A stretch of DNA of 26,988 nt. Origin: Competibacteraceae bacterium UBA6584. GTDB lineage: Bacteria > Pseudomonadota > Gammaproteobacteria > Competibacterales > Competibacteraceae. Every line of letters starts with the position of its first letter. Position 1 is the first letter of the stretch. The translations under genes and the position numbers were made by a program. The stretch covers positions 1 to 26,988 of the forward strand of contig DJIW01000003.1 of NCBI GenBank assembly GCA_002433805.1. The letters run 5' to 3'. Below the pieces are notes generated by a model. That model ran no database searches, had not been told where the DNA came from, and worked only from the letters and a program-made list of their open reading frames with translations. Shown here one piece after another: positions 16,106-22,866 of this stretch.

Positions 16106-16978
16106 ATGGACGAAGCGCTGCGCCGCCGCTACCTGGACGCTCTGGGCGTTTCACGGTGGTTGCCACGCCCGCCAGCCTCGGGTCAACCCTCCGCTTTACA
16201 GGCTGACACCGCCGAGGACGCGCACGGCGCGGCGCTGGATTGGGACGACGAGGCTGAGACCGCCCGGATGGCGGAAGCATTCGAGAACGCCGATTCAAAC
16301 ACCACCTGGACGACCGCGATGGACGATGATCGCGAACTGCCGGCTGAAATCGACGGCGAGCCGCCGGCCGCCTCGCCCACCGAGGACCGGGCGGCGCGCA
16401 TCGCCCGCATGGATTGGGGCGAACTGGAACAGGCGGTCCGACCCTGCGCCGCTTGCGCCCTCTGCGCGTCCCGCACTCAGACCGTATTCGGCGTCGGCGA
16501 CCGTCAAGCCGACTGGCTGGTGGTCGGCGAAGCGCCCGGCGCCGATGAGGATCGCGTGGGCGAGCCGTTCGTCGGCCGCGCCGGCAAGTTGCTCAACCCG
16601 ATGTTGCAGGCCATCGGCTTAAAGCGCGAGCAGGTTTTTATCGCCAATATCCTCAAGTGCCGCCCGCCGGAAAACCGCGACCCCGCGCCGCTGGAAGCGG
16701 CGAGCTGCCGCCCGTTCCTGGAGCGCCAGATCGCCTTGATCCAGCCGCGCATCATTCTGGCGGTGGGGCGGATCGCCGCTCAAAATCTGCTGAATACCGA
16801 CACCCCCATCGGCAAGCTGCGCGGGCGCGTCCACCGGTTCGGAGCGCAAGGCATCCCGCTGGTCGTGACCTATCATCCCGCCTACCTGTTGCGCTCGCCG
16901 CGCGAGAAAAGCAAGGCGTGGGACGATCTGCGCTCGGCGCGCCGCGCCCTGGCGCTCGCGCCGCCCCGGGCGCGTTGA
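16106..16978 (+). CDS. Family 4 (iron-sulfur) uracil-DNA glycosylase
   Basis: Removes uracil from DNA in base-excision repair. It is 290 residues. The catalytic domain (about 105-280) has GEAPGADEDRVGEPFVGRAG (141-160) and YHPAYLL (256-262), the two active-site motifs of family 4. Cys117, Cys120, Cys185 and Cys201 are spaced as 4Fe-4S ligands; Cys114 is extra. The first 100 residues form an acidic, Ala/Pro-rich segment, probably disordered and absent from short thermophile homologues; similar extensions occur in many proteobacterial copies. The gene is packed between leuA (6 bp) and rimI (11 bp). Confidence 0.92.
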   Translation: MDEALRRRYLDALGVSRWLPRPPASGQPSALQADTAEDAHGAALDWDDEAETARMAEAFENADSNTTWTTAMDDDRELPAEIDGEPPAASPTEDRAARIARMDWGELEQAVRPCAACALCASRTQTVFGVGDRQADWLVVGEAPGADEDRVGEPFVGRAGKLLNPMLQAIGLKREQVFIANILKCRPPENRDPAPLEAASCRPFLERQIALIQPRIILAVGRIAAQNLLNTDTPIGKLRGRVHRFGAQGIPLVVTYHPAYLLRSPREKSKAWDDLRSARRALALAPPRAR

Positions 16979-16989
16979 GGCCGGCTCCG

Positions 16990-17490
16990 ATGAGCGCCTT
17001 GCGGGATTTCGGCGGCCGCTTCCGGTCCATGCTGCATGTCGATCTCAAGGACGTGCTGGCGATTGAAAAGCGCGCTTACGAGTTCGCCTGGACCGAGGGC
17101 ATTTTCCGCGATTGCCTTCGCGTCGGTTATCAATGCCGGGTGCTGGAGACCCCGCACGGCTTCATTCAGGGATATGGCGTCATGTCGGCGGCGGCCGGCG
17201 AAGCGCACATCCTCAACCTCTGCGTGCGGCCGGAATTGCAGGGTCGCGGACTGTCGCGCCGCCTGTTGGACGACTTGCTGGCGCTGGCCGCGTCTTCATG
17301 CGCCCAGACCGTTTTTCTGGAAGTTCGCCCGTCCAACCAGCGCGCCTTGCGGCTGTACGCCAACGCCGGCTTTTGTGAGGTCGGCCTGCGGCGCGGTTAT
17401 TATCCGGCGGCCAAGGGACGGGAAGACGCGCTGGTGCTCGCCAAGGAGCTGGCGGAAGCCGCCGCTTCGCCGAAACAGTCGATTGCGTGA
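16990..17490 (+). CDS. rimI: Ribosomal protein S18-alanine N-acetyltransferase (GNAT family)
   Basis: GNAT acetyltransferase of 166 residues that modifies the N-terminus of ribosomal protein S18. The acetyl-CoA motif is RPELQGRGLSRRLL (80-93), and FLEVRPSNQRALRLYANAGF (109-128) is the RimI-specific block, with Glu111 and Tyr123 where the family has its catalytic pair. The start is ATG 16990, which fits the 11-bp gap after the glycosylase stop; the frame is open far upstream only because the two genes overlap in other frames. A second Met at residue 14 is possible. Adjacency to a family 4 uracil-DNA glycosylase is a common gammaproteobacterial arrangement. Confidence 0.9.
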   Translation: MSALRDFGGRFRSMLHVDLKDVLAIEKRAYEFAWTEGIFRDCLRVGYQCRVLETPHGFIQGYGVMSAAAGEAHILNLCVRPELQGRGLSRRLLDDLLALAASSCAQTVFLEVRPSNQRALRLYANAGFCEVGLRRGYYPAAKGREDALVLAKELAEAAASPKQSIA

Positions 17491-17496
17491 TTAGGC

Positions 17497-17525
17497 TTGC
17501 TCGGCTGATTTACTTGGCATATAGT
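17497..17525 (+). promoter_or_regulatory. Promoter of the cold-shock gene
   Basis: TTGCTC (17497-17502), an exact 17-bp spacer and TATAGT (17520-17525). Transcription would begin near 17532, giving a leader of about 159 nt before the csp ATG, close to the long leader known for cspA in E. coli. Confidence 0.55.
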
Positions 17526-17690
17526 GCCCAGGCGTATGATTTTCAAGACAGCGAATTGGTGGCTTCTCTGCAACACCCTCTTTCCAGTCGGTACCTGAGT
17601 CCGTCACTTTCCCTGACTTGATTGTGCTGCGGCTTCCTTGGGCTCAGGCCCAGTATTACTTCAATTTGTTTTTAGGAAACACCGAAAAAT

Positions 17691-17903
17691 ATGGTCACTG
17701 GTACCGTTAAGTGGTTTAACGAATCAAAAGGCTTCGGCTTCATCACGCCCGACAACGGCGGCGAAGACTTGTTCGCGCATTTCTCAGCCATTCAGGCGCG
17801 CGGTTTCAAGACGCTGAAGGAAAACCAAAAAGTCTCCTTTGAGGTTACGACCGGCCCCAAAGGCAAGCAAGCAACCAACATCCGTCCTCTGGATCAAAGC
17901 TGA
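17691..17903 (+). CDS. Cold-shock domain protein
   Basis: Single-stranded RNA/DNA-binding protein of 70 residues, the canonical length for the CspA family. It is a five-strand OB fold with RNP1 KGFGFI (13-18) and RNP2 DLFAHF (26-31). The opening GTVKWFNESKGFGFI and the end QATNIRPLD are classic. These proteins melt RNA secondary structure and bind cold-induced transcripts. AGGA precedes ATG 17691 by about 13 bases. The gene has its own promoter, a long leader and an intrinsic terminator, so it is monocistronic. Which csp paralogue it is (cspA, cspD, cspE-like) cannot be told from the sequence. Confidence 0.97.
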   Translation: MVTGTVKWFNESKGFGFITPDNGGEDLFAHFSAIQARGFKTLKENQKVSFEVTTGPKGKQATNIRPLDQS

Positions 17904-18037
17904 GTTTCATTAGGCCTTGCTCCGAAAAGCCCGTTATTACGGGCTTTTTTTGTGGCCGCCTGTTTCAGTCCCTGCGCGAGCTTCGCAAGCATCTCCCCTT
18001 GGCCGGCCGCGATTGAAAGACATTCGCTGACGATCAT
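17894..18037 (-). CDS. Possible small protein, 47 residues, unrecognised
   Basis: A small frame beginning MIVSECLSIAAGQGEMLAKL at ATG 18037. A perfect AGGAGG (complement of 18045-18050) sits seven bases upstream, the best Shine-Dalgarno of the intergenic stretch. Residues 5-30 could form an amphipathic helix followed by a basic KKAR segment. The 3' third runs antisense through the csp terminator and into the last csp codons, which weakens the case, since those bases are explained by csp. No family is recognised. Confidence 0.25.
   Translation of the reverse strand: MIVSECLSIAAGQGEMLAKLAQGLKQAATKKARNNGLFGARPNETQL
17925..17951 (+). terminator. Intrinsic terminator of the cold-shock gene
   Basis: AAAAGCCCGT (17925-17934), loop TATT, ACGGGCTTTT (17939-17948): a perfect stem followed without a break by T7 (17945-17951). 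It begins 21 bp after the csp stop. Confidence 0.95.
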
Positions 18038-18269
18038 CCTCAATCCTCCTGAGCGGCGCCCGCTCACACATCGCCGGGCCAGGGTCCGATGGGCCCACGG
18101 AATCCGCGGTGATTCAGTTCGAGTTAAGTTCGAGCCGCCTAGCATCCATCGCTGTTCCGTCCGGCGGCGAGCGGCTGGCCCGGTGCGTTCCAACCTCTCG
18201 ACCGACGGCATTGCTCTCGATTCGCATCCACTTTCATGACGATGAGGGCGGCTTCAGCCGCGATTAACC
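17952..18269. other. Gene-poor stretch between csp terminator and secreted protein gene
   Basis: 318 bp with no solid gene. The minus strand holds most of the possible 47-residue ORF; the plus-strand open frame has no start signal and a composition unlike real proteins. A near-perfect dyad, GCGGCT-TC-AGCCGC at 18248-18261, lies just before the next start codon. I see no clear promoter. Confidence 0.5.
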
Positions 18270-18749
18270 ATGAAACGATCCACCGTCATTTCAAGCATCC
18301 TCGTGCTCTCAAACCTGCTGCTGGGGTTTTCGCCGCTGTCGCGGGCGCAAGGGTATGGCTACTATCCGGAGTACGACCCCCCGCCGTATGACGATGACGG
18401 CGCTCCTCCGCCCGATGACGACTGGGACTACAACCCGAGCGTAAGACGTGACCATTACCGCGACGGGGGTTATGCCCCGGATGGCACGTACCACAGCGAG
18501 GACATCCTGGAAGACCGGCGCGCCAGTTATTATTCACCAGGACGAAATCGCGCCATCACCCGCCCGAGGACCACGGTCGACTACTGGAGCGATGGTCCGA
18601 ACCATCAGGTGCGCCGCGAGCACACCCGCTGGATCGGCGCTGACGGCAAACCTCACAGCACCACGGTAGAAAACGACACTTTCATTGATCCCTACGGCGA
18701 CAGCCACACCGACACCACCTACACCTTGCGAAAAGGAAAAACCCGGTAG
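18270..18749 (+). CDS. Secreted hypothetical protein, Tyr/Asp/Pro-rich
   Basis: Unrecognised exported protein of 159 residues. MKRSTVISSILVLSNLLLGF and SPLSRAQ form a clear signal peptide cut near residue 27. The mature N-terminus (28-60) is low complexity, with runs such as YPEYDPPPYDDDGAPPPDDD. The rest is polar with repeated aromatic and charged residues, for example TTVDYWSDGPN and HTRWIGADGKPHSTT, and ends with a beta-like TDTTYTLRKGKT. It has no cysteine and no membrane segment after the signal. No Shine-Dalgarno is visible before ATG 18270; instead a short hairpin (18248-18261) occupies that zone. It is a single gene, convergent with bioD. An envelope role is likely from export only. 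Confidence 0.65.
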   Translation: MKRSTVISSILVLSNLLLGFSPLSRAQGYGYYPEYDPPPYDDDGAPPPDDDWDYNPSVRRDHYRDGGYAPDGTYHSEDILEDRRASYYSPGRNRAITRPRTTVDYWSDGPNHQVRREHTRWIGADGKPHSTTVENDTFIDPYGDSHTDTTYTLRKGKTR

Positions 18750-18799
18750 GGCGGTCGGCAAAGCCTCGATTAGGACAAGCGGAGTGGCAAGCCTGGGCT

Positions 18800-18833
18800 G
18801 CGCGCCAAGATATCGAATCGTTCGATGGCGCGC
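18800..18833. repeat. Inverted repeat between convergent genes
   Basis: The outer arms GCGCGCC (18800-18806) and GGCGCGC (18827-18833) and inner arms ATCGAA (18812-18817) and TTCGAT (18821-18826) can stack into one hairpin with a 5-nt left bulge and loop TCG. It lies between the secreted protein gene and bioD and may act on transcripts from both sides, though no T-run follows. Confidence 0.4.
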
Positions 18834-18870
18834 CGCGGCATGCGGCCTTGAACCGTTCGCTTACCAAGCT

Positions 18871-19563
18871 TCATGATTGGGGCGGGGCCAAATGGCCGAA
18901 GTGCGGCAAAATCGTTAAATCGAGCGCGCCTGATGCTTGATCGGGCGCGATACCGGCGGGAAGCACCCCGATCAACGGAGCGCGCAAGCGCCGCTGGAGG
19001 GTTTCAAGATTGGCGTCAAAACGGTCCATCACGGGATCGATTCGATTGGCGATCCAACCGGCGAGCGGCAACTCTCTCGCCGCGATGGCCTCGGCCGTCA
19101 GCAGCGCGTGATTGAGGCAGCCCAGACGCATCCCCACCACCAGCACCAGGGGCAGGGCCAGTTTTTGAGCCAGATCCGCCGTATCCCATCGCTCGTCGAG
19201 CGGCACGCGAAACCCGCCGACCCCCTCCACCCAGACCACATCCGCCAGAGCTTGCAACCGCTCGAACGCTTGAAGGATCGCGGCGATTTCGATGGGTCGA
19301 CCCGCTTCGCGGGCGGCGATGTGCGGGGCGATGGCCGGCGCGTAAAGAAACGGATTGACCCAGGCCAGCGGCGGTTCGAAGGAACTGGCGGCCATGAGTC
19401 GGCTGACATCCTCGTTGCGGCCGTCGGCTTCAACGCCCGCCGCCACGGGTTTCATGCCGAGCGCCGTCAATCCGGCGCGGCGGGCGGCGTGCAACAAGGC
19501 GCACGTCGCGTGGGTTTTACCCGCGCCGGTGTCGGTGCCGGTGACGAAAAACGCCTGTCGCAT
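18871..19563 (-). CDS. bioD: Dethiobiotin synthetase
   Basis: ATP-dependent carboxylase that closes the ureido ring, making dethiobiotin from 7,8-diaminopelargonate and CO2, the next-to-last biotin step. It is 230 residues. The P-loop variant GTDTGAGKT (9-17) opens the protein, and VVWVEGVGGFRVPL carries the conserved EG-GG segment near residue 115. PVAAGVE and LGCLNHALLTAEAI are further family blocks. The frame extends upstream to 19821 inside bioC, but ATG 19563 with GAGGAG just before it gives the standard N-terminus. It is last in the biotin cluster, 14 bp after bioC. Confidence 0.95.
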   Translation of the reverse strand: MRQAFFVTGTDTGAGKTHATCALLHAARRAGLTALGMKPVAAGVEADGRNEDVSRLMAASSFEPPLAWVNPFLYAPAIAPHIAAREAGRPIEIAAILQAFERLQALADVVWVEGVGGFRVPLDERWDTADLAQKLALPLVLVVGMRLGCLNHALLTAEAIAARELPLAGWIANRIDPVMDRFDANLETLQRRLRAPLIGVLPAGIAPDQASGALDLTILPHFGHLAPPQS

Positions 19564-19577
19564 GGCTCCTCGATGGG

Positions 19578-20393
19578 CTAGTCCGCCGCGATCAGCCAGA
19601 TCGCATCGTAGGTTAGGGTCAGTCCCGCCGGCTCCCGCCAGCGCTCGTAGCGCGCGGCGATCTGCCGCCAAGCGGACCGGCTCAAGGGAACGGGACGGCG
19701 CTGCTCGACTTCGCGCGCCCCCACATCCTTGACGCTGCGCAATAGGGTTCGCAGATCGGGATAATGGCGGCGCACCGGCTGCCGTTCCCAAATTCGCACC
19801 CGCCAGCCGCCGTTCCGACAATGCGCCAGCAGGCGCTCCGGTGAAGGAATCGACAACACGTGCGTGTAATCGTCGATTTCCGAAAAAGCGTGGCGCAATT
19901 CGGGGAAATTATCCGCGCCCAAGGTCGCCACCGCCAACACACCGCCCGGTCGCAGCACCCGCCGGGCTTGTTCCAGGCACCGTTGCGGATCGTTCCATTG
20001 CCAGGCGAGACTGGACCAGTACAGATCGAAACATCGTTCCGGAAACGGCAACGCTTCGATATCGGCGCACGCCAGCGCCGCGTCGGAAATCCGGGTTCGG
20101 GCGGCCCGCAACATGCCGGGCGCAAAGTCGGCCAGCACCAACCGGGCTTGCGGCCAGCGCGCGGCCAAGCCACTCGCGCCGTAGCCGGTGCCGCAACCGG
20201 CGTCCAAAACGGTGGCGGGTTGGAGCGTCGGATGGTCCCGCGCCAACAAACCGGCCAATCGGTCGCACACCTCCCGCTGCACGTCGGCGGCGGCGTCGTA
20301 GCTCGACGCGGCTTGATCGAAGGCTCGGCGGACCCGCTGCTTGATCGCCAAGCCGACGGCGGGCTCGAACTCAGTCGCGGCGGGCGCAGTCAT
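19578..20393 (-). CDS. bioC: Malonyl-ACP O-methyltransferase
   Basis: SAM-dependent methyltransferase that caps malonyl-ACP so that fatty acid synthesis can build the pimeloyl chain of biotin. It is 271 residues. RVRRAFDQAASSYDAAADVQ (20-39) is the BioC signature, the SAM motif is VLDAGCGTGYG (62-72), and FDLYWSSLAWQW (near 120) is the conserved substrate-side block. The start ATG 20393 lies inside the bioF 3' end, a 23-base overlap, which suggests coupled translation. Fusions of BioH to BioC exist elsewhere, but this protein shows no hydrolase domain. Confidence 0.95.
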   Translation of the reverse strand: MTAPAATEFEPAVGLAIKQRVRRAFDQAASSYDAAADVQREVCDRLAGLLARDHPTLQPATVLDAGCGTGYGASGLAARWPQARLVLADFAPGMLRAARTRISDAALACADIEALPFPERCFDLYWSSLAWQWNDPQRCLEQARRVLRPGGVLAVATLGADNFPELRHAFSEIDDYTHVLSIPSPERLLAHCRNGGWRVRIWERQPVRRHYPDLRTLLRSVKDVGAREVEQRRPVPLSRSAWRQIAARYERWREPAGLTLTYDAIWLIAAD

Positions 20394-21534
20394 GGAGTGC
20401 GGCGACCAGCGTGTCGATGTGGGCGTCGGCGTGCGCCGCCGACAGGGAAATGCGCAAGCGGGCGGTCCCGGCCGGCACCGTGGGCGGCCGGATGGCGGGA
20501 ACCCACACGCCCCGCGCGAACAGGCGCTCGGACAAGCGCACCGCCGCCTCGTTGCTGCCTACCATCAGCGGCTGAATCGCGGTGGGCGATGGTGACAACC
20601 GCCAGGGCAAGCCGTCGAGGCCCTCGCGCAAGCGGCCGATGAGCTGGCGCAAGCGCGCCCGCCGCTCCTCGCCCCGCTCGATCAGATCGAGGCTAACCAA
20701 CAAAGCGGCGGCGAGCAGCGGGCTGGAGGCGGTGGTGAACATATAGGACCGCGCCCGTTGCAGCAACCATTCGATCACGCGCTGATCGCCGGCGACGAAG
20801 GCTCCGGACACCCCGGCCGCCTTGCCCAGCGTGCCCATCAGGATCAGGCGCGGCGAGGGCGGCAGTTCGAAATGAGCCGCGCTGCCGCGCCCGCCGGGAC
20901 CGAGCACGCCGAAACCGTGGGCGTCATCGACCACCAGCCACGCGTCGAAACGTTCGGCCAATTCGAACAGCGCTGGCAATGGCGCGAGATCGCCGTCCAT
21001 GCTGAACACCGCATCGGTCAGGATCAGCTTGCGCCGGGCGCCGCTTTGTTCCAGCCGCCGGGCCAGCGCCTCCATATCGCCGTGCGGGAAGCGGATGTGT
21101 TCGGCGCGCGAGAGCAAGGCGGCGTCGATCAAGGAGGCGTGGTTCAAGCGGTCGGCGAATATGGCGTCGCGCCGGTCCACCAGCGCGGGCGCGATCGCCA
21201 GATTCGCCATGTAGCCGGTGGTGAAATACAGCGCCCGCTCGCGCCCGACGAACGCCGCCAACCGTTGTTCGATCTCCTCATGCGGCCGCAGATGGCCGCT
21301 GACCGCATGGGACGCGCCGCTGCCCACCCCCCAGCGCTCGGCGGCGTCGCGCGCGGCCGCGACGAGGGTGGGATGGTTGGCCAAGCCTAAATAATCGTTG
21401 CTGCAAAACGCCAGAACCCGCCGGCCGTCGATCACGGCGTCCGGACCGCAGGGCCCATCCAGAACGCGGCGGCGGCGCAGCACGCCATCGGCCGCCAACC
21501 CGGCGAGACCGGTTTCCAATTCCCCCCAGATCAT
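20371..21534 (-). CDS. bioF: 8-amino-7-oxononanoate synthase
   Basis: PLP enzyme that condenses pimeloyl-ACP (or pimeloyl-CoA) with alanine to give 8-amino-7-oxononanoate. It is 387 residues. FCSNDYLGLANHP (43-55), GSGASHAVSGH (71-81), the DDAHG cofactor motif (203-207) and the PLP lysine Lys238 in MGTLGKAAGVSGAF are all intact. The start ATG 21534 overlaps the bioA TGA as ATGA, so the two are coupled. The family includes glycine C-acetyltransferase, but the bio neighbours and the motifs settle the assignment. Confidence 0.96.
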   Translation of the reverse strand: MIWGELETGLAGLAADGVLRRRRVLDGPCGPDAVIDGRRVLAFCSNDYLGLANHPTLVAAARDAAERWGVGSGASHAVSGHLRPHEEIEQRLAAFVGRERALYFTTGYMANLAIAPALVDRRDAIFADRLNHASLIDAALLSRAEHIRFPHGDMEALARRLEQSGARRKLILTDAVFSMDGDLAPLPALFELAERFDAWLVVDDAHGFGVLGPGGRGSAAHFELPPSPRLILMGTLGKAAGVSGAFVAGDQRVIEWLLQRARSYMFTTASSPLLAAALLVSLDLIERGEERRARLRQLIGRLREGLDGLPWRLSPSPTAIQPLMVGSNEAAVRLSERLFARGVWVPAIRPPTVPAGTARLRISLSAAHADAHIDTLVAALHDCARRD

Positions 21535-22853
21535 GTCGAGGCAGCATCCAGCGCCGCCATCGCGCGCTCGGCCAACAAGGCGGCTTCCTCATCGTCGAGG
21601 ATGTAGGGCGGCATGAAATAAACCGTGGTTCCCAAGGGGCGCAGCAGCACCTCGCGGCGCAAGGCTTCGCGGTAAAACCGCAGCCGAAAATCGGGGTCTT
21701 GGGTGTCGATATCGACCGCCCAGATCATGCCGCAAACCCGGAAATGCCGCGCCAGCGGATGCTTGGCCAAGGGTGCGAGCAAAGCGGTAAAGCGCTTGGC
21801 GAACCGCCGGTTGCGCGCCAGCACGTCGTCCTCGGCGAAAATGTCCAAAGTCGCCAGCGCCGCGCGACAGGCCAAAGTGTTGCCGGTGTAGGAGTGCGAA
21901 TGGAGAAAGCCGCGCGCCAGCGCGTCGTCGTAAAACGCGGCGTAGATCGCGTCGGTGGTCATCACCGCGGACAGCGGCAGATAGCCGCCGGTCAAGCCCT
22001 TGGACAAACACAGAAAATCGGGTCGGATGCCGGCCTGCTCGTGCGCGAAGAAGGTGCCGGTGCGACCGAAGCCGACCATGATCTCGTCGCAGATCAGATG
22101 GACGCCGTGGCGGTCGCACGCTTCGCGGGCCAAGCGCAAATAATGCGAATCGTACATGATCATCCCGCCGGCCCCTTGCACCAGCGGTTCGACGATGAAC
22201 GCGGCCAAGGTTTCATGGTGTGCGGCCAGATAGGCGTCCAACGCCGCCGCCGCGCGCGCCGCCACGTCGGTGCTTCGCTCGCCCGGCCCGGCGGCGCGGA
22301 GATCCGGCGAGGGCACGGTGTCGGCCTGGCGCAGCAGCGGCGCGTAGGCGTCCTTGTAGAGTCCGACGTCGGCCACCCCCAAGGTCCCTAAAGTTTCTCC
22401 GTGATAGCTGCCCGACAGACACAGAAAGCGGTTTTTTTCGGCCCGCCCGCTGTTGCTCCAATAGTGAAACGACATCTTGAGGGCGATTTCCACCGCCGAC
22501 GAGCCGTCCGAGGCGAAAAAGCAATGGCCGAGTTCGGATCGGGTCAGCGCCGCCAAGCGCTCCGCCAGTTCGACGCCGGGCGCGTGGGTGAAGCCGGCCA
22601 GAATCACGTGCTCCAAGCGATCCAATTGGTCCTTGAGGGCGGCGTTGATGCGCGGGTTGGCATGGCCGAATAGGTTGACCCACCACGAACTGATCGCGTC
22701 CAGATAGCGGCGGCCGTCGAAATCGTACAGCCACGCGCCCTCGCCGCGCGCCACCGGCACCAGCGGCAACGCGCCGGTGTCGTGGTGCTTCATCTGGGTG
22801 CAGGGATGCCAGATCGCGGCGCGGCTGCGCGCCAACCAGTCGAGGTTGCCCAT
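21531..22853 (-). CDS. bioA: Adenosylmethionine-8-amino-7-oxononanoate aminotransferase
   Basis: Class III PLP aminotransferase that makes 7,8-diaminopelargonate, normally with SAM as amino donor. It is 440 residues. IWHPCTQMKHH (14-24) is the BioA-specific opening, SSWWVNLFGHANP (55-67) follows, SDGSSAVEIALKM (115-127) binds phosphate, CDEIMVGFGRTG (255-266) contains the cofactor Asp256 and the PLP lysine is Lys285 in LSKGLTGG. The frame runs upstream to 22910 inside bioB; I chose ATG 22853, 13 bp after the bioB stop, because it begins right before the conserved opening. The Shine-Dalgarno is weak. bioF overlaps its stop. Confidence 0.96.
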   Translation of the reverse strand: MGNLDWLARSRAAIWHPCTQMKHHDTGALPLVPVARGEGAWLYDFDGRRYLDAISSWWVNLFGHANPRINAALKDQLDRLEHVILAGFTHAPGVELAERLAALTRSELGHCFFASDGSSAVEIALKMSFHYWSNSGRAEKNRFLCLSGSYHGETLGTLGVADVGLYKDAYAPLLRQADTVPSPDLRAAGPGERSTDVAARAAAALDAYLAAHHETLAAFIVEPLVQGAGGMIMYDSHYLRLAREACDRHGVHLICDEIMVGFGRTGTFFAHEQAGIRPDFLCLSKGLTGGYLPLSAVMTTDAIYAAFYDDALARGFLHSHSYTGNTLACRAALATLDIFAEDDVLARNRRFAKRFTALLAPLAKHPLARHFRVCGMIWAVDIDTQDPDFRLRFYREALRREVLLRPLGTTVYFMPPYILDDEEAALLAERAMAALDAAST

Positions 22854-22866
22854 GGACCGCAGCCGC

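Noticed and set aside
17952..18239. 95-codon plus-strand open frame after the csp terminator
   Set aside because: No Shine-Dalgarno, no family pattern, and composition like non-coding GC-rich DNA.
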